Source: Flavobacterium sp. BFFFF1
Lineage (GTDB): Bacteria > Bacteroidota > Bacteroidia > Flavobacteriales > Flavobacteriaceae
Length of the DNA stretch: 64,000 nucleotides
Assembly (NCBI RefSeq): GCF_002256285.1
Contig: NZ_NKJE01000008.1
Span: forward strand, 1 to 64,000
Direction of reading: 5' to 3'
Shown one piece after another: positions 1-9,246 of the stretch. Within the stretch, counting starts at the first letter, position 1. Every line of letters starts with the position of its first letter. The notes under the pieces are model-generated. The model did no database searches. It saw only the letters and a list, made by a program, of their open reading frames with translations, and was not told the origin of the DNA. The position numbers were made by a program, and so were the translations under genes.

Positions 1-966
1 GCTGTTGCTCCAATCTGTTCAGGGGCTACATTGGCTGCATTGCCAACCACCTCGAACAACGGCATCACTGGAACATGGGCGCCGGCTTTGAATAACACTG
101 CCACCACAACGTACACCTTTACCCCCACTGTTGGTCAATGTGCTACTACAGCTTCCTTAACAATTACGGTAAACCCGAACGTTGCACCAACGTTTACTGC
201 AGTAGCGCCAATCTGTTCAGGAGCTACATTGGCTGCATTGCCAACGACATCCAACAACGGAATTAACGGAACGTGGGCACCGGCACTGAATAATACGGCA
301 ACCACTACTTATACATTTACACCAACCGCAGGACAGTGTGCTGTAAGCACTACATTAACCATCACGGTAAACCCGAATGTAACACCAACATTTACTGCAG
401 TAGCACCAATCTGTTCAGGAGCTTCATTGTCCGCATTGCCAACGACTTCCAACAACGGTATCACAGGAACATGGTCGCCTGCATTGAATAACACGGCAAC
501 CACAACGTATACGTTTACACCAACTATTGGACAATGTGCTTTGGCAACGACATTGACCATCACGGTAAACCCGAATGTTACACCAACATTTACTGCGGTT
601 GCACCAATCTGTTCAGGGGATTCATTGGCCGCGCTGCCAACGACCTCAAACAACGGTATTACAGGAACATGGGCGCCAGCATTGGATAACACGGCTACAA
701 CGACTTATACGTTTACGCCAACTGCCGGACAATGTGCTTTGACCACTACATTGACCATCACGGTAAACCCGAACGTTGCACCAACCTTTACTGGTGTTGC
801 ACCAATCTGTTCAGGAGATTCATTAGCCGCATTGCCAACAACCTCGAACAATGGAATTACCGGAACATGGACGCCAGCAATCGATAACACGGCTACAACG
901 ACTTATACGTTTACGCCAACTGCCGGACAATGTGCGTTGACAACGACATTGACCATTATTGTAAAC
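1..966 (+). repeat. Five in-frame 198-bp tandem repeats
   Basis: Units begin at 1, 199, 397, 595 and 793 with an exact period of 198 bp (66 codons). Conservation at DNA level is very high, including stretches such as ATCACGGTAAACCCGAA. This points to recent expansion or homogenisation. More copies probably lie upstream of the window. Confidence 0.93.
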
Positions 967-3126
967 GAATTGCCGACTTTGGATGTGCTTAACGACGTCA
1001 CAGCGTGCGTAAGTTATACTTTGCCGTCCTTAACTAATGGCAACTACTTCACGGATACAAACGGTTCCGGCACGATGTTGAATGGTGGAGACACTATTAC
1101 TAACTCCCAAACGATTTATGTTTATGCATCGAATGGCTTTTGCTCATCTGAAATTAGTTTCGATGTAACGATTTCTGCCGTAGCGGTAATCGATGAACTT
1201 AGCGATGTCGTTGTATGCGGTAGTTACACTTTACCGATATTGACCACAAATGCAAACTATTATACTGAACCTAACGGCGCTGGATCAATGTTGAGTGCTG
1301 GTGATGTTATTTCAAGTTCTCAAACCATCTATATTTATGTTCAGGGAGCGGTTGCAATTTGTACAGCAGAAAGCGATTTTGAAGTAACTGTAAACCCGAT
1401 TCCGGCAGTCGATGAGCTTGCCGATATTACAGTGTGTGATGGCTATGTGCTGCCAATACTAACAAGTGGCAACTATTATACTGCTGCGGGTGCTTTAGGA
1501 ACCATGCTTAATGCAGGTGATGTTATCAGCTCGACACAAACCGTCTATGTTTATGCTTCAAACGGTAACTGTACCGCTGAAAGTGATTTTGTTGTAACGG
1601 TTAATGTTACGCCAACAGTCGATGAACTTTCGGATGTAACGGTTTGCGACAGCTACACTTTACCGGTTTTAACAATAGGTAATTACTATACAGCACCAAG
1701 CGGGGCTGGAACAATGCTGAATGCAGGAGACGTACTTACAACATCCCAAACGGTATATGTATACGCTGCAAACGACACTTGTACTGATGAAAGTGATTTT
1801 ACCGTGACAATCAATGCGACGCCAATTGTAGACGATCTTGCAGATGTAACGGCTTGCGATAGCTATACACTGCCAGCTTTAACAACGGGTGATTACTACA
1901 CTGAAGCAAACGGTAACGGAACAATGCTAAATGCAGGAGAAGTACTTACAACATCTCAAACATTATACATCTACGCCGCAAACGACACTTGTACTGCTGA
2001 AAGTAACTTTACAGTAACCATCAATGCCACACCGACAGTCGATGAACTTTCGGATGTAACGGTTTGCGATAGCTACACACTGCCTGTTTTAACGATCGGA
2101 AACTATTATTCTGAGTCAAATGGCGCAGGAACAATGCTGAATGCAGGAGACGTGCTTACCACATCTCAAACGATTTACATTTACGATGCAAACGGTACCT
2201 GTACTGACGAAAGTGATTTCACAGTCACTATCAATACTACGCCAACAGTAGATGAAATCGCTGACGTAACGGCTTGCGACAGCTACACCCTACCAGTGTT
2301 GACAATAGGTAATTACTTCACTGAAGCAAACGGTGGTGGAACAATGCTAAATGCCGGAGAAGCACTTACAACATCTCAAACGGTTTACATTTATGCCGCA
2401 AACGACACTTGTACTGACGAAAGTGATTTTATAGTGACCATCAATGCTTCGCCAACTGTAGATGACCTTGCGGATGTAACGGCCTGCGATAGCTTCACAC
2501 TGCCTGTTTTAACAGCAGGGAATTACTATTCTGAGTCAAATGGTGCTGGAACAATGCTAAACGCCGGTGACGTTATCACAAGCTCACAGACCGTATATGT
2601 ATATAACAACAATGGCTCATGCTCCGCAGAGCAAAGTTTCAACATTACTATTAATGTTCTTGACGGTACCGTGACTTTGGACCAGGCAACAATTACAGCC
2701 AATCAGGTTGGTGCGTCTTACCAATGGATCTCATGTGATGAAACACCGGGAACATTAGATGGAGAAACAGGTCAAACTTTTACCGCGACAGCGAACGGCA
2801 GTTATGCGGTGATTATCACCCTGGGTGACTGTACGGTAACCAGCACTTGTGTCACAATTGATTCGTTGGGTATCGATACGCAATTGGCCAACACCATTAC
2901 AATGTATCCTAACCCTAGCCGTGGTAATTTCACGGTGAACACTGGCAACATCGTGGCGGATCAGATTGTGGTTATCGACAGCCGTGGCAGATTGATTACC
3001 GAGACCAAACCTTCGGCTACCACCACATTAATGGATGTTAATCGCTATGAAGATGGGGTATATTATGTAAAAATCATATACAACAATACTGAAACCACTA
3101 AGAAACTGATTTTAGCCAAAAATTAG
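1..3126 (+). CDS. Large repeat adhesin with T9SS C-terminal sorting domain (5' end outside window)
   Basis: The reading frame is open from the first base, so the true start lies upstream. Five 66-residue repeats (core VAPICSG...LPTTSNNGITGTW) come first, then eight repeats of about 70 residues (core VDELSDVTVCDSYTLP...GTMLNAGD). A short Ig-like domain with paired Cys follows (about residues 890-960 of the visible part). The last 80 residues begin TMYPNPSRGNF and end KKLILAKN, the standard type A sorting signal that sends proteins through the type IX secretion system to the cell surface or medium. There is no catalytic motif, so a structural or adhesive role is inferred. A strong terminator hairpin follows 20 bp after the stop. 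Confidence 0.9.
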   Translation, partial: AVAPICSGATLAALPTTSNNGITGTWAPALNNTATTTYTFTPTVGQCATTASLTITVNPNVAPTFTAVAPICSGATLAALPTTSNNGINGTWAPALNNTATTTYTFTPTAGQCAVSTTLTITVNPNVTPTFTAVAPICSGASLSALPTTSNNGITGTWSPALNNTATTTYTFTPTIGQCALATTLTITVNPNVTPTFTAVAPICSGDSLAALPTTSNNGITGTWAPALDNTATTTYTFTPTAGQCALTTTLTITVNPNVAPTFTGVAPICSGDSLAALPTTSNNGITGTWTPAIDNTATTTYTFTPTAGQCALTTTLTIIVNELPTLDVLNDVTACVSYTLPSLTNGNYFTDTNGSGTMLNGGDTITNSQTIYVYASNGFCSSEISFDVTISAVAVIDELSDVVVCGSYTLPILTTNANYYTEPNGAGSMLSAGDVISSSQTIYIYVQGAVAICTAESDFEVTVNPIPAVDELADITVCDGYVLPILTSGNYYTAAGALGTMLNAGDVISSTQTVYVYASNGNCTAESDFVVTVNVTPTVDELSDVTVCDSYTLPVLTIGNYYTAPSGAGTMLNAGDVLTTSQTVYVYAANDTCTDESDFTVTINATPIVDDLADVTACDSYTLPALTTGDYYTEANGNGTMLNAGEVLTTSQTLYIYAANDTCTAESNFTVTINATPTVDELSDVTVCDSYTLPVLTIGNYYSESNGAGTMLNAGDVLTTSQTIYIYDANGTCTDESDFTVTINTTPTVDEIADVTACDSYTLPVLTIGNYFTEANGGGTMLNAGEALTTSQTVYIYAANDTCTDESDFIVTINASPTVDDLADVTACDSFTLPVLTAGNYYSESNGAGTMLNAGDVITSSQTVYVYNNNGSCSAEQSFNITINVLDGTVTLDQATITANQVGASYQWISCDETPGTLDGETGQTFTATANGSYAVIITLGDCTVTSTCVTIDSLGIDTQLANTITMYPNPSRGNFTVNTGNIVADQIVVIDSRGRLITETKPSATTTLMDVNRYEDGVYYVKIIYNNTETTKKLILAKN
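982..2667 (+). repeat. Eight in-frame 210-bp tandem repeats
   Basis: Units begin at 982, 1192, 1411, 1621, 1831, 2041, 2251 and 2461. The period is 210 bp (70 codons), except the second unit, which is 219 bp. Each starts with an acidic VDELxDVTxCDSYTLP core and ends before the next with ESDFTVTIN. They are more diverged than the 198-bp family upstream. Confidence 0.9.
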
Positions 3127-3145
3127 ACTAACGTCAAGCCATAAA

Positions 3146-3190
3146 AACTTCCGGATTTTCAGGATCATTATTCCTGGAAGTCCGGAAGTT
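3146..3190 (+). terminator. Rho-independent terminator of the repeat adhesin gene
   Basis: A long inverted repeat (AACTTCCGGA...TCCGGAAGTT arms with a few mismatches) lies 20 bp after the stop codon and is followed by TCATTTTTGT. Confidence 0.8.
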
Positions 3191-3274
3191 TCATTTTTGT
3201 GCATCCACACTACAAGCAAACTTTGGGCTTTTACCAAGTACTTAAACTAAAAGAATCAAATTAGTGTCCAGAAT

Positions 3275-3425
3275 GCTCCTTCTCCTGACTGAATATGAAA
3301 CGGTGACTGTTTAATATTTTATAAATTAGATTAAAAACAAACCCATCTTGAATATCGAACGGAACAGGTTCTGATATTTTGGATTCGAACTTTCGAATGG
3401 ATTAACAAGCAACAATCCAAAGCGA
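3275..3425 (+). repeat. Degenerate dispersed repeat, copy A
   Basis: This non-coding stretch aligns along its length with 15505-15649. Shared words include ATCGAACGG, TTTTGGATTCGAA and TCGAATG followed by GTTAAC or ATTAAC. A weaker third relative may lie near 4727-4812. It occupies most of the gap between the adhesin gene and the kinase gene. Its origin is unknown; a decayed mobile element is one possibility. Confidence 0.55.
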
Positions 3426-3634
3426 ATATTGAGAAATCAGGTGTCATCTGACCGCTGCTCGACTACCAAATAGAAAATAATTATAGTGGCTACACGATTT
3501 CGAAAGATGGTGCAGGCAAAATTTTCTTATGGTTAAACTTAGCGCGCAGTGTCCCTGTGTATAATGCTTTACCGAGATTAAATAAAACGATTGAAACGCT
3601 ATCTTTGAAAAAGAGGAAGTTTAAAATAAAAAAT

Positions 3635-4588
3635 ATGCTGGGGATGGAGGATGAAAATAGTTATGCAAAATTAATTATCGCATATAAAGAACTTGCCTAT
3701 CAAAACGAAGAGAAAGAAAAGCGGGCAGCTGAATTATTGATTGCCAATAAAGAACTTGCTTTCCAAAACGAAGAGAAAGAAAAACGGGCTGCCGAGCTCG
3801 TTATTGCCAATAAAGAACTTGCTTTCCAAAACCAGGAAAAAGAAAAGCGGGCTATTGAGTTGATGATTGCCAACAAGGAATTGGAATCATTTACTTTTAT
3901 ATCAAACCACGACTTACAGGAACCATTGCGAAAAATACAGACCTTCAGCAAACGCATTCTCATGGAAGAAAGTGAGGATCTGTCAGAAAGGGCAAGCTAC
4001 TATTTTGAACGGATACAACATTCAGCATCGCACATGCAAACATTAATAAATGATTTATTAGACTATTCACGCATGACTGCCGCTGAACGCAAATTTGAAT
4101 TTAGTGATCTTAGCAAAATAGTCAAAGAAGTTGTGTCGGCTTTGCAGGATGAACTACAGAAAAAAGAAGCGATTGTCGAATTCGGAAAATTGAGTGAAGT
4201 CAATATCATCCCATTTCAATTCCGGCAATTAATGCAGACCCTAATCACAAACTCTCTGAAATTCTCTAAAACCGAACTTCCTCCCCACATCATTATTAAA
4301 AGCGAGAAAGTCACCAGTGAGACATCACGAGATAAGGCACTCCGTAGAAAAGTTGACTATTGTCATATTACAGTAAGCGATAATGGCCTGGGATTCGATC
4401 CGAAATATAAAGACAAGATTTTCGATATTTTTCAACGCTTGCATGATAAAGAAAATTATGAGGGCACGGGTATTGGATTAACAATCGCAAGAAAGATTGT
4501 AGAAAATCATCAAGGAATTATTACCGCGTCAGGCGAAATTGGCAAAGGCAGCACATTCAATATATTTATTCCCATACAGCAATTTTAG
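3635..4588 (+). CDS. Sensor histidine kinase with N-terminal coiled-coil repeats
   Basis: Likely a cytoplasmic histidine kinase of 317 aa. Residues 19-81 are three 21-residue repeats of the type ELAFQNEEKEKRAAELxIANK, predicted to form a coiled coil. The phosphoacceptor motif FISNHDLQEPLRKI places the catalytic His near residue 92. The ATPase domain shows the N-box (TLITNSLKFS), a G1 box (DNGLGFDPKY) and a G2 box (GTGIGLTIARKIVENH). I chose the ATG at 3635 because an A-rich stretch precedes it; a GTG at 3557 and an ATG at 3644 are alternatives. No PAS, GAF or membrane segment is present, and no response regulator is adjacent, so its signal and partner are unknown. The frame stays open upstream to 3452 without recognisable protein, so 5' truncation is possible. 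Confidence 0.85.
   Translation: MLGMEDENSYAKLIIAYKELAYQNEEKEKRAAELLIANKELAFQNEEKEKRAAELVIANKELAFQNQEKEKRAIELMIANKELESFTFISNHDLQEPLRKIQTFSKRILMEESEDLSERASYYFERIQHSASHMQTLINDLLDYSRMTAAERKFEFSDLSKIVKEVVSALQDELQKKEAIVEFGKLSEVNIIPFQFRQLMQTLITNSLKFSKTELPPHIIIKSEKVTSETSRDKALRRKVDYCHITVSDNGLGFDPKYKDKIFDIFQRLHDKENYEGTGIGLTIARKIVENHQGIITASGEIGKGSTFNIFIPIQQF
3689..3877 (+). repeat. Three 63-bp tandem repeats inside the kinase gene
   Basis: Units start at 3689, 3752 and 3815 (21 codons each), and the fourth begins to diverge at 3878. They code for the coiled-coil segment just before the histidine-containing domain. Copy number could change by slippage without breaking the frame. Confidence 0.88.
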
Positions 4589-5077
4589 TATGACATTCGA
4601 TTAATATTGACCGTAGCAACTTTTACGGAAATAAAAAGCTATGGTTAAAATAATGGATTTTTACCATTTCACCAATTCATTATTAAACAGAGCTGCTGAA
4701 AAACTGCCATTTCGTCCCACCGTTCTAAGTCACATTTAAAATCAGACCCTTTTGGAGTTCGTGCCGGAAACAGTGCTGGATTCGAATTTTAGAACTCGGT
4801 TGAGGAGTACAGATTCAGACAACAGTATCACCTCAAACAAGTAAATGAACAATAATTAGAGTGCCTACGATCCCGTTGTGAAAGCCTGTTGTGCATTTGG
4901 GCTTTAGAAACAATTTCTACCATACCCCCTTTGGTCGATTCGCAATTAAATATTCCATTGTTGAAAAAAAGTAGCTTCGGACTAATACCCGTTTCACTTT
5001 TAACTTAGCCAATTAAAGAGGCCTTGATTTAATGTAAAATTACACGAAGAACAAATAGCCTTTTCCTTAATAAAAAA
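4589..5077. other. Gene-free stretch between convergent genes
   Basis: No reading frame here resembles a protein. A segment near 4727-4812 (with GGATTCGAATTTTAGAACTC) weakly resembles the dispersed repeat seen at 3275 and 15505. Otherwise I see nothing that I can name. Confidence 0.5.
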
Positions 5078-5103
5078 CTCCCGGGCCAATTGACCGCGGG
5101 AGC
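5078..5103 (-). terminator. Terminator of the BspA-like T9SS gene
   Basis: Hairpin with arms CTCCCG(C)GG and its complement. On the minus strand it is followed by TTTTTT, 26 bp after the stop codon of the minus-strand gene. Confidence 0.8.
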
Positions 5104-5128
5104 TCTCGCATTAAAAATAAACTATATT

Positions 5129-8100
5129 TTAATTGATCGCTTTTTTGGTTACCAACTGTCCGTCATTTAAAGTGACTTGTACCAAAAGCACTTCCCTTTC
5201 GGTATGTAATTCGGTTAGCGAAAAAGCTGATGTATTTATACCGTCGGTGGCATAAACGAACCTGCCGCGTGCATCAAATACCTTAATGGCTTTCATAATA
5301 GCATTCCCTGAGTTGATGTTTATTATGCCATTTTCCTCAAACAGAATAATACTTTCCGGATTTATCGTTGGAATTCCCGTACCCAAGGTGGTATTTTGGT
5401 AAACGATAGAAAACCGGTTTGCAAAAGTTCCTTGTTCCGAAGCAAATTCATAAGCCGATGTTTTTACATCATGCACGGTTCCAGTTAGGGCATCTTTCAG
5501 GAAAATATCCTGTCCGTCTGCAAACAAGCCATCAATATGATCGATTGCAATGGTATAATCACCGGAGGTTAAGGCATTAAAAGACAAATGTACTTCGTCA
5601 GCAATCGAAAACGGCAGCGTTCTTGCCTGAATATTGAATTTCTCATCACCAATCAATGAGGCAATGTTGCTGATACCGCCTTCGATTTGTTTGGCATCAA
5701 CAGAAACGTCAATCTCATTTGTAGCACCATCCATATAACCTACAAGTATTTGATTCTGGATTCCGACGGCATTACTCAGGTTCAGCCAGATGCGGTGCTT
5801 TTCAGCATGGACATTCCTAAAAAAAGTGGCGGTATTATTTTCGGTACGCATGGCATTGGTAAACACTGCCGTTCCCAATCCTGCAACTGTTTTCCTGAAA
5901 ATAAATCCTTGCCCGACGGCAATTGTTCCGTCAGGTGCAATACCTCCTGCGGCAGCCGCAGTTCCGAATGTAGTGTAAGTAGCATAGTTGGCTCCTGAGG
6001 CAGCATCCTGGCTGAAATGTGTCCAGAAATAAAGTTCGCCGGGATTTTGTGCCAGGAATAAATCGGCATTAATCGCTGATGGATATGGGTTTCCTAACAT
6101 ATTGTAACCCTTCCCTACCCCGGAATTTGTAATGCCTATCGACAAATCACCATTGTTCGGCACACCGGCAAATACACCGGAGAAAGTCGCCAGCGATCCA
6201 TTGGTTGGAAAATTATTCGGTGCCCGCAGCATGTAACCTTTCGGAGCGATAAAATTCACTCCCGAAGGTTCTACGATTGCAGAAAAACTATTGGAAGGCT
6301 CGTCCAGTGTATAAAAACGTGAATTACCGACCGGCGGTGAAATGGTTTTTGGGGAAAACAGTTTCAAATCCTGACCGGTAACCGGCGTACCCCAAAAAAC
6401 ATAATCAAGCCTTCGCATCGTGGCGTCGCGTTTTACTTTGATATTACCAGCATTCTCCACATTGTCAAGTTGGATCAGATTGGCATCGTTCTCTACAGTC
6501 AAACTCGCGGTAGGCGCCACCGTAACTTTCCCTGATATCGTAAAATCAAAACCTGAAGGAATGGTTACAATTGCATTTCCCGAAACCTCTAAACTGCATG
6601 CTGTTAAATCAGCAGCCTCGGCGTAGTCGCCCGAAATTAAAACACCTTTGTTGCTGTCAGGTAAACCATTGCTCCAGGATGATCCATCCCAAATGGTCCG
6701 GTTGATGGTTAACTCTAATTTCTCTGTTACACAATTGGTGGTTGTACCCGTGTAAACCCCGGAGGTGGTATAGATTTGTCCGTTCCAGGTATAACTATCA
6801 CAAGCCGATACGGTTGTAATGTTATCTGTTGGCGTACATCCTGATGTAATATTTCCAAAATCTGTCCATACCGCAGTGGCTTCATAAGTTGCTTCGGTAG
6901 CCGTAGGTACATGAAGCGTTGCGCCGGGAAGGTTTACGCCGCTAAAAACATTGGCATTGATTGGTAATGGCGTTGGCCAACTTACCGATACTGAAGTTAA
7001 GGAGAAACAGTCATAAAATGCAATGTCTCCAATACTCGTCACTGAACCAGGAATAGTAAGCGAAGTCAATGCGTAACAATTGGCAAACGCACCGACACCA
7101 ATACTAGTGACAGCATTTCCAATCGTAACAGAGTACAACTGGGTGCACCCAATAAATGCAAAGCTGCCGATATTGGTTACCGAGTTTGAAATGTTAACAG
7201 CTATTAAGCTGGTACATTCTTTAAAAGCATCAGTATCAATATTTGTTACCGTGTCTGGAATGGTTATGGAAGTTAACCCTGTGTTGCCTTGAAAAGCAGC
7301 ATAATTAATGCCCGTTACTGAAAAACTATCACAGGCAGTATTTACAGTTGCAGGAATGATAACATCGCCGCTTGCACCTGAACCGTCAAAAACACCAACA
7401 GTTGTTGGCGAGGTAACCTCATAATAAATACCATCGAAACCAAAGATCGTTGGCGTGGATGTAATCGTTAAATCTAACTTTTCGACTACGCAATTGGTTG
7501 TCGTGCCGATATAAACCCCGGAATAAGTATAGGTTTGACCCGTATTTGCCCAGGTATAACTGCCACAAGTCGAAATCGTTGTAATGTTATCTGTTAGCGT
7601 ACATCCTGATGTGATGTTCCCAAAATCTGTCCATACCGCAGTGGCATCATAAGTTGTTTCGGTCGCTGTAGGTACATTAAGTGTTGCGCTGGCCAGGTTT
7701 ACACCGCTAAATATATTGGCATTAATTGGTAATGGCGTTGTCCAACTTACCGTAACTGAAGTTAATGAGACACAGTCATAAAATGCAATATCTCCAATAC
7801 TAGTAACTGAACCAGGAATAGTAATAGAAGTCAATGCGTAACAATTAGCAAACGCACCGAAACCAATACTAGTGACAGCATTTCCAATCGTAACGGAGTA
7901 CAACTGGGTGCACCCAATAAATGCAAAGCTGCCAATACTGGTTATCGAGTTTGAAATGTTAACAGCTATTAAGCTGGTACATTCTTTAAAAGTGTCGCTT
8001 TCAATACTGGTTATTGTGTCTGGAATCGTTATCGACGTTAAACCGGTATTGCCTTGAAAAGCACCATAATTCATGCTCGCTACAGTATAGGTACCACAAG

Positions 8101-8878
8101 CATTAGTAACAGAAGTTGGAATAACAACATCACCGTTTGCGCCTGGACTATAGCCCACCGCAACAGTGTTTGGAGCGGTAACCTCATAATTAATGCCCCC
8201 GAAAGTAAAACTTGTTGGAGTTGGTATTACTGTAATCGTAGGAGTACCACTGTTTCCAGCCCCTAAAGCACCAGAAGCGTCAGTTACCGAAATAATTGAG
8301 TACGTTGTTGTATCTGTTGGAGTTATAGGAATGTTTGCTTCTGAAATATAAGACGCAACCGAGAAATTTGAAGTTCCATCGCTATAAACTACTTCATATG
8401 GGCTTATTCCACCAGTTATTGCAATATTTAAATTGGCTGAGTTTCCCGAACAAATCGTAGTACTACCTGATAAAACTGAAGAAATAGTTGCTGATGAGCC
8501 AGCACAAAATGGCGTTGACGTATATGTTTGTCCTCCGCCAATTTGCCCTGAAAGAATTTCACCTTCTGGTCCCGCAACAGACCAGGAAGCGCAATTGTCA
8601 TTATAATTCCCAATAGTACTTATAAAAACTGTAAACGGGCCAACATTATTTCCTAAGCCATCTGCAACGTAAGTGAATGTTCCCGCTGTAGCATTCGCTT
8701 GAAAAACGGTTGTTCCTGATTCGTTTTTAATTATAAAAGTTGATTCGTCCCAATAGCCACAAGGGTTAATAGAGATGGCATACTCACCGCTACATTGTTG
8801 AGCATTTGCACTAAACTGGGAACTAAAACATACAAATGTTATCAGGAACATTATTTTTTCAAATAATTTTAACTTCAT
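5129..8878 (-). CDS. BspA-like leucine-rich-repeat surface protein with T9SS sorting domain
   Basis: A 1249-aa secreted protein. The start at 8878 gives a clear signal peptide (MKLKLFEKIMFLITFVCFSS..ANAQ); upstream in-frame Met codons would bury it. After a Cys-containing N-terminal domain come two blocks of BspA-type leucine-rich repeats (LRR_5: TSITIPDTVTNIDTDAF, YSVTIGNAVTSIG, and so on). The blocks are nearly identical copies 255 residues apart. From about residue 730 to 1170 runs a module (IWDGSSWSNGLP...GNIKVKRDATMRRLDYVFWG...NMLGNPYPS...) shared with the T9SS protein at 11858. The last 80 residues are a T9SS sorting domain. BspA-type repeats often mediate adhesion, which I infer here. 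The gene is divergent from the kinase gene at 9247 across a regulatory-looking gap. Confidence 0.9.
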   Translation of the reverse strand: MKLKLFEKIMFLITFVCFSSQFSANAQQCSGEYAISINPCGYWDESTFIIKNESGTTVFQANATAGTFTYVADGLGNNVGPFTVFISTIGNYNDNCASWSVAGPEGEILSGQIGGGQTYTSTPFCAGSSATISSVLSGSTTICSGNSANLNIAITGGISPYEVVYSDGTSNFSVASYISEANIPITPTDTTTYSIISVTDASGALGAGNSGTPTITVIPTPTSFTFGGINYEVTAPNTVAVGYSPGANGDVVIPTSVTNACGTYTVASMNYGAFQGNTGLTSITIPDTITSIESDTFKECTSLIAVNISNSITSIGSFAFIGCTQLYSVTIGNAVTSIGFGAFANCYALTSITIPGSVTSIGDIAFYDCVSLTSVTVSWTTPLPINANIFSGVNLASATLNVPTATETTYDATAVWTDFGNITSGCTLTDNITTISTCGSYTWANTGQTYTYSGVYIGTTTNCVVEKLDLTITSTPTIFGFDGIYYEVTSPTTVGVFDGSGASGDVIIPATVNTACDSFSVTGINYAAFQGNTGLTSITIPDTVTNIDTDAFKECTSLIAVNISNSVTNIGSFAFIGCTQLYSVTIGNAVTSIGVGAFANCYALTSLTIPGSVTSIGDIAFYDCFSLTSVSVSWPTPLPINANVFSGVNLPGATLHVPTATEATYEATAVWTDFGNITSGCTPTDNITTVSACDSYTWNGQIYTTSGVYTGTTTNCVTEKLELTINRTIWDGSSWSNGLPDSNKGVLISGDYAEAADLTACSLEVSGNAIVTIPSGFDFTISGKVTVAPTASLTVENDANLIQLDNVENAGNIKVKRDATMRRLDYVFWGTPVTGQDLKLFSPKTISPPVGNSRFYTLDEPSNSFSAIVEPSGVNFIAPKGYMLRAPNNFPTNGSLATFSGVFAGVPNNGDLSIGITNSGVGKGYNMLGNPYPSAINADLFLAQNPGELYFWTHFSQDAASGANYATYTTFGTAAAAGGIAPDGTIAVGQGFIFRKTVAGLGTAVFTNAMRTENNTATFFRNVHAEKHRIWLNLSNAVGIQNQILVGYMDGATNEIDVSVDAKQIEGGISNIASLIGDEKFNIQARTLPFSIADEVHLSFNALTSGDYTIAIDHIDGLFADGQDIFLKDALTGTVHDVKTSAYEFASEQGTFANRFSIVYQNTTLGTGIPTINPESIILFEENGIININSGNAIMKAIKVFDARGRFVYATDGINTSAFSLTELHTEREVLLVQVTLNDGQLVTKKAIN
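6688..8215 (-). repeat. Two tandem 765-bp (255-codon) duplicated units
   Basis: The same sequence recurs at an offset of exactly 765 bp (for example GCGTACATCCTGATG at 6832 and 7597). Each unit holds one LRR_5 block plus the linker ending ATxVWTDFGNITSGC. Divergence is only a few percent in the LRR part, so the duplication looks recent. Boundaries are approximate. Confidence 0.85.
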
Positions 8879-9126
8879 ACTTATAGATTTATTTGTTATT
8901 GATACACAAAAAATAGGCGCGTTATTAAAGTAGCCTCTTTGATTTGTCATTTTGCCTTTAACGATGTAAAAGTTAATTTTTTTGATGTTTGTCATTAATT
9001 TACTTACCCTTTCAACAAGTGTCCTTTCAAAAGGAGCGATTATCCTTTTTTAGGTATTAGACGAATTTTAAGATGATATCTATATTATTTCGGCAAATAT
9101 AGACGGCAAAAAAAGTTCAAAAAATA

Positions 9127-9205
9127 GTGTAAACGCACCATTTTCTGAACTGGTTTTGTCGTTATATTCGCACATAATTTTTTAAAAAATGGTGGAATTA
9201 CACCA
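9127..9205. promoter_or_regulatory. Paired GTG-N6-CAC palindromes in the divergent promoter region
   Basis: GTG-TAAACG-CAC lies at 9127-9138 and GTG-GAATTA-CAC at 9192-9203, the second extended to TGGTG-N6-CACCA. The two sites also form arms of a larger inverted repeat (9127-9144 against 9186-9203, 15 of 18 positions). Spacing of 65 bp is about six helical turns. The location, between a T9SS gene and a kinase/regulator operon, makes it a candidate operator. The bound protein is unknown; the regulator at 11148 is the obvious candidate. Confidence 0.45.
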
Positions 9206-9246
9206 TTGTTTACAAATAGCCGGACGTTTAATTTAGATGATCAATT

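Noticed and set aside
309..890. Long open frames on the minus strand within the 198-bp repeats
   Set aside because: They are shadows of the repeated plus-strand codons, with no start signal or known protein pattern.
3557..3634. GTG start at 3557 for the histidine kinase
   Set aside because: The extra 26 residues look like translated spacer, and the ATG at 3635 follows an A-rich stretch typical of starts in this group. Kept only as an alternative.
4589..5077. Hidden gene or transposon relic between the kinase and the BspA-like gene
   Set aside because: Both strands are interrupted by many stops, and no translated piece resembles a known protein.
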